A stretch of 64,000 bases of DNA from positions 434,001-498,000 of the forward strand of contig NC_015726.1 of NCBI RefSeq assembly GCF_000219215.1, written 5' to 3'. The translations under genes were made by a program, and so were the position numbers. How positions within the stretch are numbered: position 1 is the first letter of the stretch; every line of letters begins with the position of its first letter. This stretch comes from Cupriavidus necator N-1 (lineage in GTDB: Bacteria; Pseudomonadota; Gammaproteobacteria; Burkholderiales; Burkholderiaceae). Shown in pieces: positions 39,765-48,767 of the stretch. The notes under the pieces are model-generated. The model made no database searches and was not told where the DNA came from. It saw only the letters and a list, made by a program, of their open reading frames with translations.

Positions 39765-41201
39765 ATGCTGATCTGGTTCGTCATCATCTACTGGGTAATC
39801 TCGGTCGGCATCGGCCTGTGGGCGGCGCTGCGCGTACGCAACACCACCGATTTCGCCGTCGCCGGGCGCAGCCTGCCATTCCATATCGTCACCGCCACCG
39901 TCTTCGCCACCTGGTTCGGCTCCGAGACGGTGCTGGGCATCCCCGCCGTATTTCTCAAGGAAGGCCTGTCGGGCGTGGTCTCCGACCCCTTCGGCTCGTC
40001 GCTGTGCCTGATCCTGGTGGGCCTGTTCTTCGCCCGGCCGCTGTACCGGATGAACCTGCTGACCATCGGCGACTACTACCACAACCGCTATGGCCGGCTG
40101 GCCGAGGTGCTGACTACGCTGTGCATCGTGGTGTCCTACCTGGGCTGGGTGGCGGCGCAGATCAAGGCGCTTGGGCTGGTGTTCTTTACCGTCTCGGACG
40201 GCGCGCTGTCGCAGGAGGCCGGCATGATGATCGGCGCCGCCAGCGTGCTGGTCTATACGCTGTTCGGCGGCATGTGGTCGGTGGCCATCACGGACTTCAT
40301 CCAGATGATCATCATCGTGATCGGCATGATCTATATCGGCTACGAGGTCAGCGGGCAGGCCGGCGGCGTCACGGCCGTGGTGTCGCACGCGGCGGCGGCC
40401 GGCAAGTTCGAGTTCCTGCCGTCGCTGGATCTCATCCAGATCATCGGCTTTGCGGCGGCGCTGTTCACCATGATGCTGGGTTCGATCCCGCAGCAGGACG
40501 TGTTCCAGCGCGTGACCTCGTCGCGCACCGAGCAGATCGCCGGGCGCGCCTCGGTGCTGGGCGGCGTGCTGTACTTCTGCTTTGCCTTTATCCCGATGTT
40601 CCTGGCGTATTCGGCCACGCTGATCGACCCGGACATGGTCGCCAAGTACATCAACGCCGATTCGCAGCTGATCCTGCCGAAGCTGATCCTGCAGCACGCG
40701 CCCATGTTCGCCCAGGTAATGTTCTTCGGCGCGCTGCTGTCGGCGATCAAGAGCTGCGCCTCGGCCACGCTGCTAGCGCCGTCGGTGACCTTTGCCGAGA
40801 ACATCCTGCGGCCGTACTTCCGCCACCTGGACGACAAGCAGTTCCTGCGCGTGATGCAGACCGTGGTGCTGGTGTTCACCGTGGTGGTGACGCTGTTCGC
40901 GCTCAACTCGCACCTGTCGATCTTTCATATGGTTGAAAATGCCTATAAGGTCACCTTGGTCTCGTCCTTCGTGCCATTGGCCTTCGGCATGTTCTGGAAG
41001 CACGCCACCCGCCAGGGCGGGCTGGCGGCGATCCTGCTGGGCCTGTCTTCCTGGCTGACCTGCGAGGTGGCCTTTGCCGGTGCCGTGGTGCCGCCGCAAA
41101 TGGTCGGCCTGCTGTTCTCGATCAGCGGCATGGTGATCGGTTCACTGCTGCCACAGTGGATTGCAGATCACGCACCGGTCAAGGAAGTCCATATCGCCTG
41201 A
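39765..41201 (+). CDS. Sodium:solute symporter family protein
   Basis: A 478-residue inner-membrane transporter of the SSS family (LeuT fold) with about 13 hydrophobic segments. The N-terminus has the family pattern VRNTTDFAVAGRSLPFHIVT and TATVFATWFGSETVLGIP; the middle has YTLFGGMWSVAITDFIQMII and MLGSIPQQDVFQRVTSSRTE. SSS members carry sugars, amino acids, proline, pantothenate or organic acids with sodium; this branch (with the IPQQDVFQR motif) is common in beta-proteobacteria with no fixed substrate. It stands alone, with its own promoter and a terminator upstream. Confidence 0.9.
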   Translation: MLIWFVIIYWVISVGIGLWAALRVRNTTDFAVAGRSLPFHIVTATVFATWFGSETVLGIPAVFLKEGLSGVVSDPFGSSLCLILVGLFFARPLYRMNLLTIGDYYHNRYGRLAEVLTTLCIVVSYLGWVAAQIKALGLVFFTVSDGALSQEAGMMIGAASVLVYTLFGGMWSVAITDFIQMIIIVIGMIYIGYEVSGQAGGVTAVVSHAAAAGKFEFLPSLDLIQIIGFAAALFTMMLGSIPQQDVFQRVTSSRTEQIAGRASVLGGVLYFCFAFIPMFLAYSATLIDPDMVAKYINADSQLILPKLILQHAPMFAQVMFFGALLSAIKSCASATLLAPSVTFAENILRPYFRHLDDKQFLRVMQTVVLVFTVVVTLFALNSHLSIFHMVENAYKVTLVSSFVPLAFGMFWKHATRQGGLAAILLGLSSWLTCEVAFAGAVVPPQMVGLLFSISGMVIGSLLPQWIADHAPVKEVHIA

Positions 41202-41257
41202 CGCCCGGGGGTCTGCAACCCCTTCATTTCCGGCGATCAGGCAGCCCCGGAACGGTT

Positions 41258-41263
41258 TATAAT
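41258..41263 (+). promoter_or_regulatory. Candidate -10 element before fmdB-DUF502-aspS
   Basis: A perfect TATAAT in GGTTTATAATTCAAGG. The -35 region is poor (GATCAG). It would start transcription near 41270, about 95 bases before the FmdB-family start at 41366. Confidence 0.45.
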
Positions 41264-41365
41264 TCAAGGCTTTGCATCGTCGCGCGGGAATTTCCCGCAG
41301 CCGCCATGGCCCGCGGCGATGTCCGCCTTTGTACCGATTCCGAAGTTTTCTCGCGAAATAACACC

Positions 41366-41710
41366 ATGCCGATCTATGCCTACCGTTGCGACGCCTGCGG
41401 CCACGGGCGCGATGTGCTGCAGAAAATGAGCGATGCCCCGCTGACGGACTGCCCGTCGTGCGGCGTCGCCGGCTCGTTCAAGAAACAGCTGACTGCTGCT
41501 GGTTTCCAGCTCAAGGGCTCGGGCTGGTATGTGACCGACTTCCGCGGCGGCAGCGCCAGCGCGCCGGCAGCCACCGGCGCCGCGGGTGGCACCTCCGCAG
41601 CGGCGGCCAGCGCCCCGGCGGCGGCTGAATCGTCGGCCAGTCCTGCCTCGTCCGCTTCGGCCACGCCCGCGGCAGCCGGCGGCTGCGGCAGCGCCTGCGC
41701 CTGCCATTGA
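41366..41710 (+). CDS. FmdB-family zinc-ribbon regulatory protein
   Basis: A 114-residue protein. The N-terminal 40 residues are an FmdB/CxxC_CXXC zinc ribbon: MPIYAYRCDACGHGRDVLQK then DCPSCG. A conserved FQLKGSGWYVTDF follows, and the last 50 residues are Ala/Ser/Pro-rich, ending in GGCGSACACH, a possible extra metal site. The start at 41366 is the family start; the frame is open upstream without homology. The FmdB name comes from a formamidase-operon regulator in Methylophilus, but the role in most bacteria is unknown. It heads the conserved fmdB-DUF502-aspS-nudB gene order. Confidence 0.92.
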   Translation: MPIYAYRCDACGHGRDVLQKMSDAPLTDCPSCGVAGSFKKQLTAAGFQLKGSGWYVTDFRGGSASAPAATGAAGGTSAAAASAPAAAESSASPASSASATPAAAGGCGSACACH

Positions 41711-42447
41711 GCCGGACCCGTCCCGTGGTTGCCAAGAAGACTTCCGCCCTGAAAACCTGGTTCCTGACCGGGCTGCTGGTGCTAGTGCCGCTGGGCATCA
41801 CGCTGTGGGTGCTCAGCCTGATCATCGGCACGATGGACCAGAGCCTGGCGCTGCTGCCCGAGGCCTGGCGCCCGGACCGGCTGATGTTCGGCAAGCGCGT
41901 GACCGGCCTGGGCGCCATCCTCACGCTGCTGGTCATCCTGCTGGTCGGCCTGCTGGCGCATAACTTCATCGGCCAGCGCCTGGTGCGCTGGTGGGAAGCG
42001 CTGCTGGGCCATATCCCGGTGGTGGGCCCGATCTACACCAGCGTCAAGCAGGTCTCGGACACGCTGCTGTCGTCCTCGGGCAATGCCTTCCGCAAGGCGC
42101 TGCTGGTGCAGTACCCGCGCGAGGGCTCGTGGACCATTGCCTTCCTGACCGGGCGCCCCGGCGGCGACGTGCAGAACCACCTGCAGGGCGAATACGTCAG
42201 CGTCTATGTGCCGACCACGCCGAATCCGACCTCGGGCTTCTTCCTGATGATGCCCAAGGCCGACACCATCGAACTCGACATGACCGTCGACGCCGCGCTC
42301 AAGTACATCGTCTCGATGGGCGTGGTGGCACCGGCGGAATTGCCGCGCAAGAACGGCAGCGTGCCCCGGCCGGCAGCCCCGGCCAGTCCGGCCAATCCGG
42401 CCGGCAGGGCCAGCAACGAGGAAACGGTCGAGACGACCGATCCTTAA
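41707..42447 (+). CDS. DUF502 family inner-membrane protein
   Basis: A 246-residue protein with two hydrophobic segments near the N-terminus (WFLTGLLVLVPLGITLWVLS and AILTLLVILLVGLLAHNFIG), then the DUF502 soluble region with GHIPVVGPIYTSVKQVSDTL and TTPNPTSGFFLMMPK. The start is uncertain: TTG at 41707 overlaps the fmdB stop, and GTG at 41725 is six codons later; neither has a clear ribosome binding site. The C-terminal 35 residues are Pro/Ala-rich. Function is unknown; a relative, Arabidopsis COV1, affects vascular patterning. It lies between fmdB and aspS. Confidence 0.88.
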   Translation: MSRTRPVVAKKTSALKTWFLTGLLVLVPLGITLWVLSLIIGTMDQSLALLPEAWRPDRLMFGKRVTGLGAILTLLVILLVGLLAHNFIGQRLVRWWEALLGHIPVVGPIYTSVKQVSDTLLSSSGNAFRKALLVQYPREGSWTIAFLTGRPGGDVQNHLQGEYVSVYVPTTPNPTSGFFLMMPKADTIELDMTVDAALKYIVSMGVVAPAELPRKNGSVPRPAAPASPANPAGRASNEETVETTDP

Positions 42448-42465
42448 GCATCCAATCTGATCACG

Positions 42466-42498
42466 GGCCGCCCGATGCGTTTCGGGCGGCCGCGTTTT
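42466..42498 (+). terminator. Terminator-like hairpin immediately before aspS
   Basis: A perfect 10-bp stem GGCCGCCCGA / TCGGGCGGCC with loop TGCGTT (42466-42491) is followed by GCGTTTT. Only 15 bases separate the last T from the aspS ATG, so it cannot simply end one operon before a new promoter. It may be a leaky terminator or an attenuator in the aspS leader. Confidence 0.7.
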
Positions 42499-42513
42499 AC
42501 CGGGAATCTCTTT

Positions 42514-44322
42514 ATGTCCTCCATGCGTACTCACTACTGCGGTCTGGTGACCGAACAATTCTCGGGCCAGGAAGTGGCCCTGACCGGCTGGGTCCAGCGC
42601 CGCCGCGACCATGGCGGCGTGATCTTCATCGACCTGCGCGACCGCGAAGGCCTGGTGCAGGTGGTGTGCGATCCGGACCGCCCCGAGATGTTCAAGGCCG
42701 CCGAAGAGATCCGCAATGAGTTCTGCATCCGCGTCACCGGCAAGGTCCGTCCGCGCCCGGCCGGCACCGAGAACGCCAACCTGACCTCGGGCAAGATCGA
42801 GGTGCTGTGCCATGAGCTGACCGTGCTGAACCCGTCGGTCACGCCCCCGTTCCAGCTCGACGACGACAACCTGTCGGAAACCACGCGCCTGACGCACCGC
42901 GTGCTGGACCTGCGCCGCCCGCAGATGCAGTACAACCTGCGCCTGCGCTACAAGGTGGCGATGGAAGTGCGCAAGTTCCTGGACGCGCAGGGCTTTATCG
43001 ACATCGAGACCCCGATGCTGGGCAAGAGCACGCCCGAAGGCGCGCGCGACTACCTGGTGCCGTCGCGGGTGAATCCGGGCCACTTCTTCGCGCTGCCGCA
43101 GTCGCCGCAGATCTTCAAGCAGATGTTGATGGTGTCGGGCTTCGACCGCTACTATCAGATCACCAAGTGCTTCCGCGACGAAGACCTGCGCGCCGACCGC
43201 CAGCCGGAATTCACGCAGATCGACTGCGAGACCTCGTTCCTGACCGAGCAGGAGATCCGCGACCTGTTCGAGGACATGATGCGCACGGTGTTCAAGAACG
43301 CCATCGACGTCGACCTGGACGCCAGGTTCCCAGTGATGGAGTTCCGCGAGGCCATGGCCCGCTTCGGCTCGGACAAGCCTGACCTGCGCGTCAAACTGGA
43401 ATTCACCGAGCTGACCGAGGTGATGAAGGACGTCGATTTCAAGGTGTTCTCGGGTCCCGCCAACAGCGACAACGGCCGCGTGGTCGGCCTGCGCGTGCCG
43501 GGCGGCGCTGCGATCTCGCGCGGCGAGATCGACGCCTACACCCAGTTCGTCGGCATCTACGGCGCCAAGGGCCTGGCCTGGATCAAGGTCAACGAAGTGG
43601 CCAAGGGCCGCGACGGCCTGCAATCGCCGGTCGTCAAGAACCTGCACGACGCCGCCATTGCCGAAATCCTCAAGCGCACCGGCGCCCAGGACGGCGACAT
43701 CATCTTCTTCGGCGCCGACAAGGCCAAGGTGGTCAACGACTCGATCGGCGCGCTGCGCCTGAAGGTCGGCCACTCTGACTTCGGCAAGGCCAACGGCCTG
43801 TTCGAAGACACCTGGAAGCCGCTGTGGGTGGTCGACTTCCCGATGTTCGAGTACGACGAGGAAGACGCGCGCTGGGTGGCCATGCACCACCCGTTCACCA
43901 GCCCCAAGGACGAGCACCTGGAATACCTCGAGACCGACCCGGGCAAGTGCCTGGCCAAGGCCTACGACATGGTGCTGAACGGCTGGGAAATGGGCGGCGG
44001 CTCGGTGCGGATCTTCCGTTCGGACATCCAGAGCAAGGTGTTCCGCGCGCTCAACATCAACGACGAGGAAGCCCGTGCCAAGTTCGGCTACCTGCTGGAC
44101 GCGCTGCAGTACGGCGCGCCCCCGCACGGCGGCCTGGCCTTCGGCCTGGACCGCATCGTCACCATGATGGCCGGCGCCGACTCGATCCGCGACGTGATCG
44201 CCTTCCCCAAGACCCAGCGGGCCCAGGACCTGCTGACCCAGGCCCCGAGCTCGGTCGACGAGAAGCAACTGCGCGAGCTGCATATCCGCCTGCGCGTCGC
44301 CGAGCCCAAGCCGACGGCCTGA
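42514..44322 (+). CDS. aspS: Aspartyl-tRNA synthetase
   Basis: A 602-residue class II synthetase that charges tRNA-Asp. The N-terminal OB-fold anticodon domain ([20 protein letters not shown]) is followed by the catalytic core with motif 2 [20 protein letters not shown] and motif 3 [16 protein letters not shown], and between them the bacterial GAD insertion (about residues 300-430). The start [10 protein letters not shown] at 42514 gives the usual length; MRTHYCG at 42523 is an alternative. It follows a hairpin in its leader and ends at a strong two-way terminator. Gene order fmdB-DUF502-aspS with nudB nearby is conserved in beta-proteobacteria. Confidence 0.97.
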   Translation: MSSMRTHYCGLVTEQFSGQEVALTGWVQRRRDHGGVIFIDLRDREGLVQVVCDPDRPEMFKAAEEIRNEFCIRVTGKVRPRPAGTENANLTSGKIEVLCHELTVLNPSVTPPFQLDDDNLSETTRLTHRVLDLRRPQMQYNLRLRYKVAMEVRKFLDAQGFIDIETPMLGKSTPEGARDYLVPSRVNPGHFFALPQSPQIFKQMLMVSGFDRYYQITKCFRDEDLRADRQPEFTQIDCETSFLTEQEIRDLFEDMMRTVFKNAIDVDLDARFPVMEFREAMARFGSDKPDLRVKLEFTELTEVMKDVDFKVFSGPANSDNGRVVGLRVPGGAAISRGEIDAYTQFVGIYGAKGLAWIKVNEVAKGRDGLQSPVVKNLHDAAIAEILKRTGAQDGDIIFFGADKAKVVNDSIGALRLKVGHSDFGKANGLFEDTWKPLWVVDFPMFEYDEEDARWVAMHHPFTSPKDEHLEYLETDPGKCLAKAYDMVLNGWEMGGGSVRIFRSDIQSKVFRALNINDEEARAKFGYLLDALQYGAPPHGGLAFGLDRIVTMMAGADSIRDVIAFPKTQRAQDLLTQAPSSVDEKQLRELHIRLRVAEPKPTA

Positions 44323-44336
44323 GTTGCCTGAAGCTC

Positions 44337-44372
44337 GCAAAAAAGCCGCGCAATTGCGCGGCTTTTTTGCTT
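44337..44372. terminator. Strong symmetrical terminator after aspS
   Basis: An inverted repeat with arms GCAAAAAAGCCGCGC and GCGCGGCTTTTTTGC around an AATT loop (44337-44370). Flanking A and T runs make it able to work in both directions. Confidence 0.92.
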
Positions 44373-44534
44373 TATGCGCAACGTCGGGTCGACTGTGCTG
44401 TGAGGCGCGCGGCGCATTGGTTTCGATTTGTTACCGGTCGGAACGAAGGGCGCCGCCGCGAGGTCTGCTCTTTTTGACACGTAATTTGCCGAGGGGCCTC
44501 GCAATGAAGGCTTCCGGCACTCGGGAGGAAATTC

Positions 44535-45446
44535 GTGACCCTGGATATCGACCTGATCCGCCAGTTCCTGCTGGCCCATGACCAAACCATCCTGACCTGG
44601 CTGGTGGCCGGGTTGCTGATGATGCTGCTGGCGCGCTTCGAGCTGCGCCGCGCCGTGCGCCGCTCGGCGCAGGCCATGTCTGAATCGGTGGCCACCACCG
44701 TGGCGGCCTGCGTGCCCGACATCGCCCATGCGGTGCAGTCGGCCGCGCCCGCCGCGGTGGCCGAGCCGGTGGAAATGCAGCGCGCCGAAGCGTTGCGCCG
44801 GCTGGCGCTGGATACCGTCGGCGTGGTCATGACGCGCGGGCGCTGGCTGGACGAGCTCGGCAACCTGCGCCTGGCCGACGACGCCTTGCTGGCCGGCCAG
44901 CGCGCCGACGGCGCCGACCCGCTGCTGGTGGTGGCGCCGCAGCCGGTGGTGCAGGCCTACCTGGATGCGCAGCGCGTGTTCGAGGACGAGGCCGCGCAGG
45001 TGCAGGCGCTGCGCCGCGATGCCCAGCGCGTGCAGGAGGCGCTGCAGGCCCTGGACGCCGAGGTTGCCCATATCGAGCAGGAAACTGGCAGCATCGTGCT
45101 GCGTTTCGAGCAGGTCAACGCGCAGGCGGCGCAGGGCATGGATGGCGGCGACTACCAGCGCTTCCTGATCCAGAAGTACAACGCGCTGGGACAGCGCGAG
45201 AAGGAAATCGCGCTGGAGCGCACGCGGCTGCAGGGCGAGGTCCGGCACCGCGCCGACGCCCTAGCCACGCACGCGCATGGCGCGTCCAAGCGCTACCGCC
45301 AGGCGCTGGCGCCGCTGATGGACCAGCTGCGTGCCGCCTGGGGCCACGGCGATTCGCCCCAGGTGTTCGACACCTGGCAGCGCACCGCGGGCGACGAGCC
45401 GTACCTGGCACCCCATACCTCGTATGGCGCGCGCAGCGCCGCCTGA
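44535..45446 (+). CDS. Membrane-anchored coiled-coil protein of unknown function
   Basis: I do not recognise a family. The 303-residue protein starts with GTG at 44535 behind a clear GGAGG. Residues 18-35 (DQTILTWLVAGLLMMLLARF) form one transmembrane helix after a short acidic N-terminus. The rest is soluble, Ala/Arg/Gln/Glu-rich, with a strong coiled coil from about residue 140 to 240 (QALRRDAQRVQEALQALDAE, QKYNALGQREKEIALERTRL). There is no enzyme motif. It stands between the aspS terminator and nudB, an insertion relative to the common aspS-nudB order. It could be a membrane scaffold, but that is speculation. Confidence 0.75.
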   Translation: MTLDIDLIRQFLLAHDQTILTWLVAGLLMMLLARFELRRAVRRSAQAMSESVATTVAACVPDIAHAVQSAAPAAVAEPVEMQRAEALRRLALDTVGVVMTRGRWLDELGNLRLADDALLAGQRADGADPLLVVAPQPVVQAYLDAQRVFEDEAAQVQALRRDAQRVQEALQALDAEVAHIEQETGSIVLRFEQVNAQAAQGMDGGDYQRFLIQKYNALGQREKEIALERTRLQGEVRHRADALATHAHGASKRYRQALAPLMDQLRAAWGHGDSPQVFDTWQRTAGDEPYLAPHTSYGARSAA

Positions 45447-45544
45447 AGGCCGCCGACAGTCGCCTCGGGCGGGCGCCGCCACGCTTTCGCGTGGCAACGT
45501 GGCGCGGCTGCGCTATCCTTGGGTTTGTCCTTTCGCCCAGACCC

Positions 45545-46033
45545 ATGTCCTACAAGATCCCGGAATCCGTGCTGGTGGTGATTTACACGCCAGATCTTCA
45601 AGTCTTGCTGCTGGAACGCGCCGATCGCCCGGGGTTCTGGCAGTCCGTGACCGGCAGCCTCGACACCCTGGACGAACCCCTGGCCCTGACCGCCGCGCGT
45701 GAAGTGGCCGAGGAAACCGGCCTCATCACCGGCGAGCACCAGTTGACCGACTGGGGCCATACCATCCAGTACGAGATCTACCCGCAGTGGCGCCACCGGT
45801 ACGCCGAAGGCGTCACGCGCAATACTGAGCATTGGTTCGGGCTGCGCGTGCAGGAGGCGCTGCCGGTGACGCTGGCGCCACGCGAACACCTGCAATACCA
45901 GTGGCTGCCATGGGAGCAGGCGGCGCAGCAGTGCTTTTCCAGCAGCAATGCCGAGGCCATCCGCCAGTTGGCCTGGCGCGCGGCCGGGGCTGGCGCTGGC
46001 GAGCGGCAGGCGGTGTACGGAGCGCAGCCATGA
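45545..46033 (+). CDS. nudB: Dihydroneopterin triphosphate diphosphatase NudB
   Basis: A 162-residue Nudix hydrolase. The Nudix box GSLDTLDEPLALTAAREVAEETGLI (positions about 41-65) has the full G-x5-E-x7-REUxEExGU pattern. The N-terminal MSYKIPESVLVVIYTPD and the TIQYEIYPQWRHRY segment are those of NudB (NtpA), which removes pyrophosphate from dihydroneopterin triphosphate in folate synthesis. The start at 45545 fits the family. In E. coli nudB follows aspS; here one extra gene lies between. Its stop overlaps the start of the next gene (ATGA). Confidence 0.93.
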   Translation: MSYKIPESVLVVIYTPDLQVLLLERADRPGFWQSVTGSLDTLDEPLALTAAREVAEETGLITGEHQLTDWGHTIQYEIYPQWRHRYAEGVTRNTEHWFGLRVQEALPVTLAPREHLQYQWLPWEQAAQQCFSSSNAEAIRQLAWRAAGAGAGERQAVYGAQP

Positions 46034-46812
46034 AGCTGCGCGTGGTTACCTACAACATCCACAAGGGAGTGACCGGCATCTCGCGGCGCCCGCGCATCCA
46101 GAACGTGCGCGCCGGCCTGCATGCGATGGATGCGGACATCGTCTTCCTGCAGGAAGTGCAGGACCGCAACGACCGTCTGGTGGCCGCGGCGCTGTTCGAT
46201 CCGGAGCATACGCAGCTCAACTACCTGGCCACTGACGCCTATCCGCACTCGGTCTACGGACGCAACGCGGTCTATGACTACGGCCATCACGGCAACGCGA
46301 TCCTGTCGCGCCACCCGATCCTGATGTCCGAGAACCTGGATATTTCCGACCACCGCTTCGAGCAGCGCGGGCTGCTGCATGCGGTGGCGGATGTGCACGG
46401 GGTGGAAACCCACCTGATCTGCGTGCATTTCGGTCTGTTTGCGCGCAGCCGCGCGCGCCAGGCCGAGGCTCTGGTGGAGCGCGTGCGCAATGTAGTGCCG
46501 GCCGGCATGCCGCTGGTGATCGCCGGGGACTTCAACGACTGGAACCACCGGCTCGATGCGCAGATCTGCAATACGCTGGGCGCGGTCGAGGCCTCGCACG
46601 CGCGTGGCGCGCGTCTGCATACCTTCCCCAGCCATATGCCGTGGTGGCAGCTCGACCGCATCTATGTGCGCGGCTATGAGATCGAGCGCGCGCATGCGCT
46701 GACCGGCCGCGACTGGGCGCAGCGCTCGGATCACGTGCCGCTGGTGGCGGAACTGGGGCATCCGCAGGGCGAGTTGGCCATGCCCGCGGAGCCCGCCGGC
46801 AAGGCCGCCTGA
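46030..46812 (+). CDS. Endonuclease/exonuclease/phosphatase family protein (YbhP-like)
   Basis: A 260-residue protein of the EEP metal-dependent hydrolase fold. Catalytic motifs are VVTYNIHKG near the start, FLQEVQ (metal-binding Glu), HFGLFARSR, IAGDFNDWNHR and the final RSDHVPLVAEL. E. coli YbhP is the closest named type and lies beside clsB (ybhO); here clsB is also close, at 47472. The fold covers DNases, sphingomyelinases and inositol phosphatases, so a lipid-related phosphodiester substrate is plausible but unproven. The ATG overlaps the nudB stop; an upstream in-frame extension lies inside nudB. Confidence 0.88.
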   Translation: MKLRVVTYNIHKGVTGISRRPRIQNVRAGLHAMDADIVFLQEVQDRNDRLVAAALFDPEHTQLNYLATDAYPHSVYGRNAVYDYGHHGNAILSRHPILMSENLDISDHRFEQRGLLHAVADVHGVETHLICVHFGLFARSRARQAEALVERVRNVVPAGMPLVIAGDFNDWNHRLDAQICNTLGAVEASHARGARLHTFPSHMPWWQLDRIYVRGYEIERAHALTGRDWAQRSDHVPLVAELGHPQGELAMPAEPAGKAA

Positions 46813-46814
46813 AT

Positions 46815-47330
46815 TCAGCGCGCGCGCTCCGGATAGTCGCGGATGAAGGCGAACACCGCCTGCGGGTCGTTCAGGTCCAGCACCGGCAGCGCGGTCATGG
46901 CGGCCACCGCGGCAGGGTCGTCGCTGGCCACCGCCACCACGCCCGGCACCTCGTCCCACAGCGGCGTGCGCCCCAGCGCCGGGCGATATACCTCCAGCTT
47001 GGGAAAATCACTGCGCTTGTAGCCCTCAACCAGCACCAGTTCGGTGTCGGCCGGCAGTACGGCGAGCGCATCGTCCAGTTCGGGCGAGGGCACCGCTTCC
47101 GGATAATGGCGCATCAGCGTCAGGTGGCGCGCGCCGACCAGCACGACATTGGCGCAGCCGGCCTCGCGCATGCGCCAGGAGTCCTTGCCGGGCGTGTCGG
47201 GGTCAAAGCCGTGGTGGGTGTGCTTGACGCCGGCCACGCGCAGGCCGGCGGCGACGAAACAGGGGATGAGCTGGTCCAGCAGCGTGGTCTTGCCGCTGCC
47301 GGACGATCCGGTAATGCCGAATACCTTCAC
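46815..47330 (-). CDS. mobB: Molybdopterin-guanine dinucleotide biosynthesis protein MobB
   Basis: A 171-residue P-loop protein. The start chosen is GTG at 47330 (reading KVFGITGSSGSGKTTLLDQL), which puts the Walker A motif at the N-terminus as in E. coli MobB and has GGAA upstream; the frame is open 19 codons further. Other motifs are VAGVKHTHHGFDPDTPGKDS and LVLVEGYKRSDFPKLEV. MobB binds GTP and aids addition of GMP to molybdenum cofactor. It is leftward, convergent with the EEP-family gene (two bases apart) and divergent from clsB. Other molybdenum genes lie at 18-26 kb. Confidence 0.93.
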   Translation of the reverse strand: MKVFGITGSSGSGKTTLLDQLIPCFVAAGLRVAGVKHTHHGFDPDTPGKDSWRMREAGCANVVLVGARHLTLMRHYPEAVPSPELDDALAVLPADTELVLVEGYKRSDFPKLEVYRPALGRTPLWDEVPGVVAVASDDPAAVAAMTALPVLDLNDPQAVFAFIRDYPERAR

Positions 47331-47471
47331 AATGGGTTCCGTGGGGGGCGTCAGTCGTCGATGGCCCGTCGCTGGCTGCGCAGGCAAGCATCAGTATCGA
47401 CGATAGCAGAGATGCGCCTGCCAATGTGCGCGCGGCGCCTTGCGCCCGGCAATCTGTCCGATAATCACGGC

Positions 47472-48767
47472 ATGTCACGGATATCCCACTCCGCTCATGC
47501 CGACGCCCGCGCGCACGACCCGGCCGCGGCCGGCGACCACGCGCCGCGCCGCCACATGCTGCGCTGGACCTGGCGCCGCGGCAAGCCCACCACCGGCAAT
47601 GCGGTGCGGCTGCTGCACGGCGGCCAGGACTTCTTCCCCGCGCTGATCGCCGCCATCGACCAGGCCGCGTTCCAGGTGATGCTGGAAACCTACATCTATG
47701 CCGATGACGAGGTCGGCCGCGCGGTCAGCGACGCGCTGATCCGCGCCGCCGCGCGCGGCGTGACCGTGCGCGTGACGGTGGACGGATTCGGCGCCGGCGA
47801 CATGCCCGCCGAGCTGGCCGCGCGGCTGCGCGCCGGCGGCGTGCAACTGCGCGTGTTCCGCATGCTGCGCGGCTTCCGGCTGGCGCGGCGCCACCTGCGC
47901 AGGCTGCACCGCAAGCTGGCGGTGATCGACCGGCGCGTCGCCTTCGTCGGCGGCATCAATATCATCGACGACCACAACCACGGCCCGTTCGAGGGCGCCA
48001 ACCTGGGGCCGCGCTATGACTTCGCGGTGCAGGTCAGCGGCCCGCTGGTGGACGGCATTGCGCTGTCCGCCGAGCGGCTCTGGTGGCGCTTGTCGCTGCG
48101 CGATATGCACGGCGCCGAACGCGCCGCCGCGGTGGCCGACTACCCGCTGGTCACCGACCTGCCGCCGCGCCCGGAAGCCGCGGGCGGCGTACGCGCCGCG
48201 CTGCTGCTGCGCGACAACCTGCGCAACCGCCGCACCATCGAGCGCGAATACCTGCGCGCGCTGGGCGCCGCGCGCCACGACGTGATCCTGGCCAACGCCT
48301 ACTTCCTGCCTGGCCACAGGATGCGGCGCGCGCTGCTGGCCTGCCGCGCGCGCGGCGTGCGCGTGCGGCTGCTGCTGCAGGGCCGGGTCGAATACCGGCT
48401 GCAGCACTACGCCACCCATGCGCTGTACGCCTCGCTGCTGGAGGCCGGCGTCGAGATCTACGAGTATGCCGAGAGCTTCCTGCATGCCAAGGTGGGCGTG
48501 GTGGACGAGGCCTGGGCCACGGTCGGGTCGAGCAATATGGACCCGTTCAGCCTGCTGCTTGCACGCGAAGCCAATGTCGCCGTTTATGATGCGGCCTTCG
48601 CCGCTGAACTGCGTACCGCACTGGAATACGCCATTGCGCACCGCAGCGTGCGCGTGATGCCGGAGGTGCATGCGCGCCGCTCGCCGCTGCACCGGCTCGC
48701 CAACTGGACGGCCTATATGGTGCTGCGCCTGGGTGTCGTCATTGCTGGTGTCACAGGGCGCTACTGA
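47472..48767 (+). CDS. clsB: Cardiolipin synthase B (ClsB/YbhO type)
   Basis: A 431-residue phospholipase D-superfamily enzyme without N-terminal membrane helices, which is the ClsB pattern. Two HKD motifs are present: HRKLAVIDRRVAFVGGIN and HAKVGVVDEAWATVGSSN. ClsB condenses phosphatidylglycerol with another phospholipid to make cardiolipin at the inner membrane. The start at 47472 (MSRISHSAHA) is the first after a stretch with no family sequence. The C-terminal 45 residues are basic and end in a hydrophobic segment (YMVLRLGVVIAGVTG) that may attach to the membrane. In E. coli ybhP and clsB are adjacent; here mobB lies between. Confidence 0.92.
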   Translation: MSRISHSAHADARAHDPAAAGDHAPRRHMLRWTWRRGKPTTGNAVRLLHGGQDFFPALIAAIDQAAFQVMLETYIYADDEVGRAVSDALIRAAARGVTVRVTVDGFGAGDMPAELAARLRAGGVQLRVFRMLRGFRLARRHLRRLHRKLAVIDRRVAFVGGINIIDDHNHGPFEGANLGPRYDFAVQVSGPLVDGIALSAERLWWRLSLRDMHGAERAAAVADYPLVTDLPPRPEAAGGVRAALLLRDNLRNRRTIEREYLRALGAARHDVILANAYFLPGHRMRRALLACRARGVRVRLLLQGRVEYRLQHYATHALYASLLEAGVEIYEYAESFLHAKVGVVDEAWATVGSSNMDPFSLLLAREANVAVYDAAFAAELRTALEYAIAHRSVRVMPEVHARRSPLHRLANWTAYMVLRLGVVIAGVTGRY

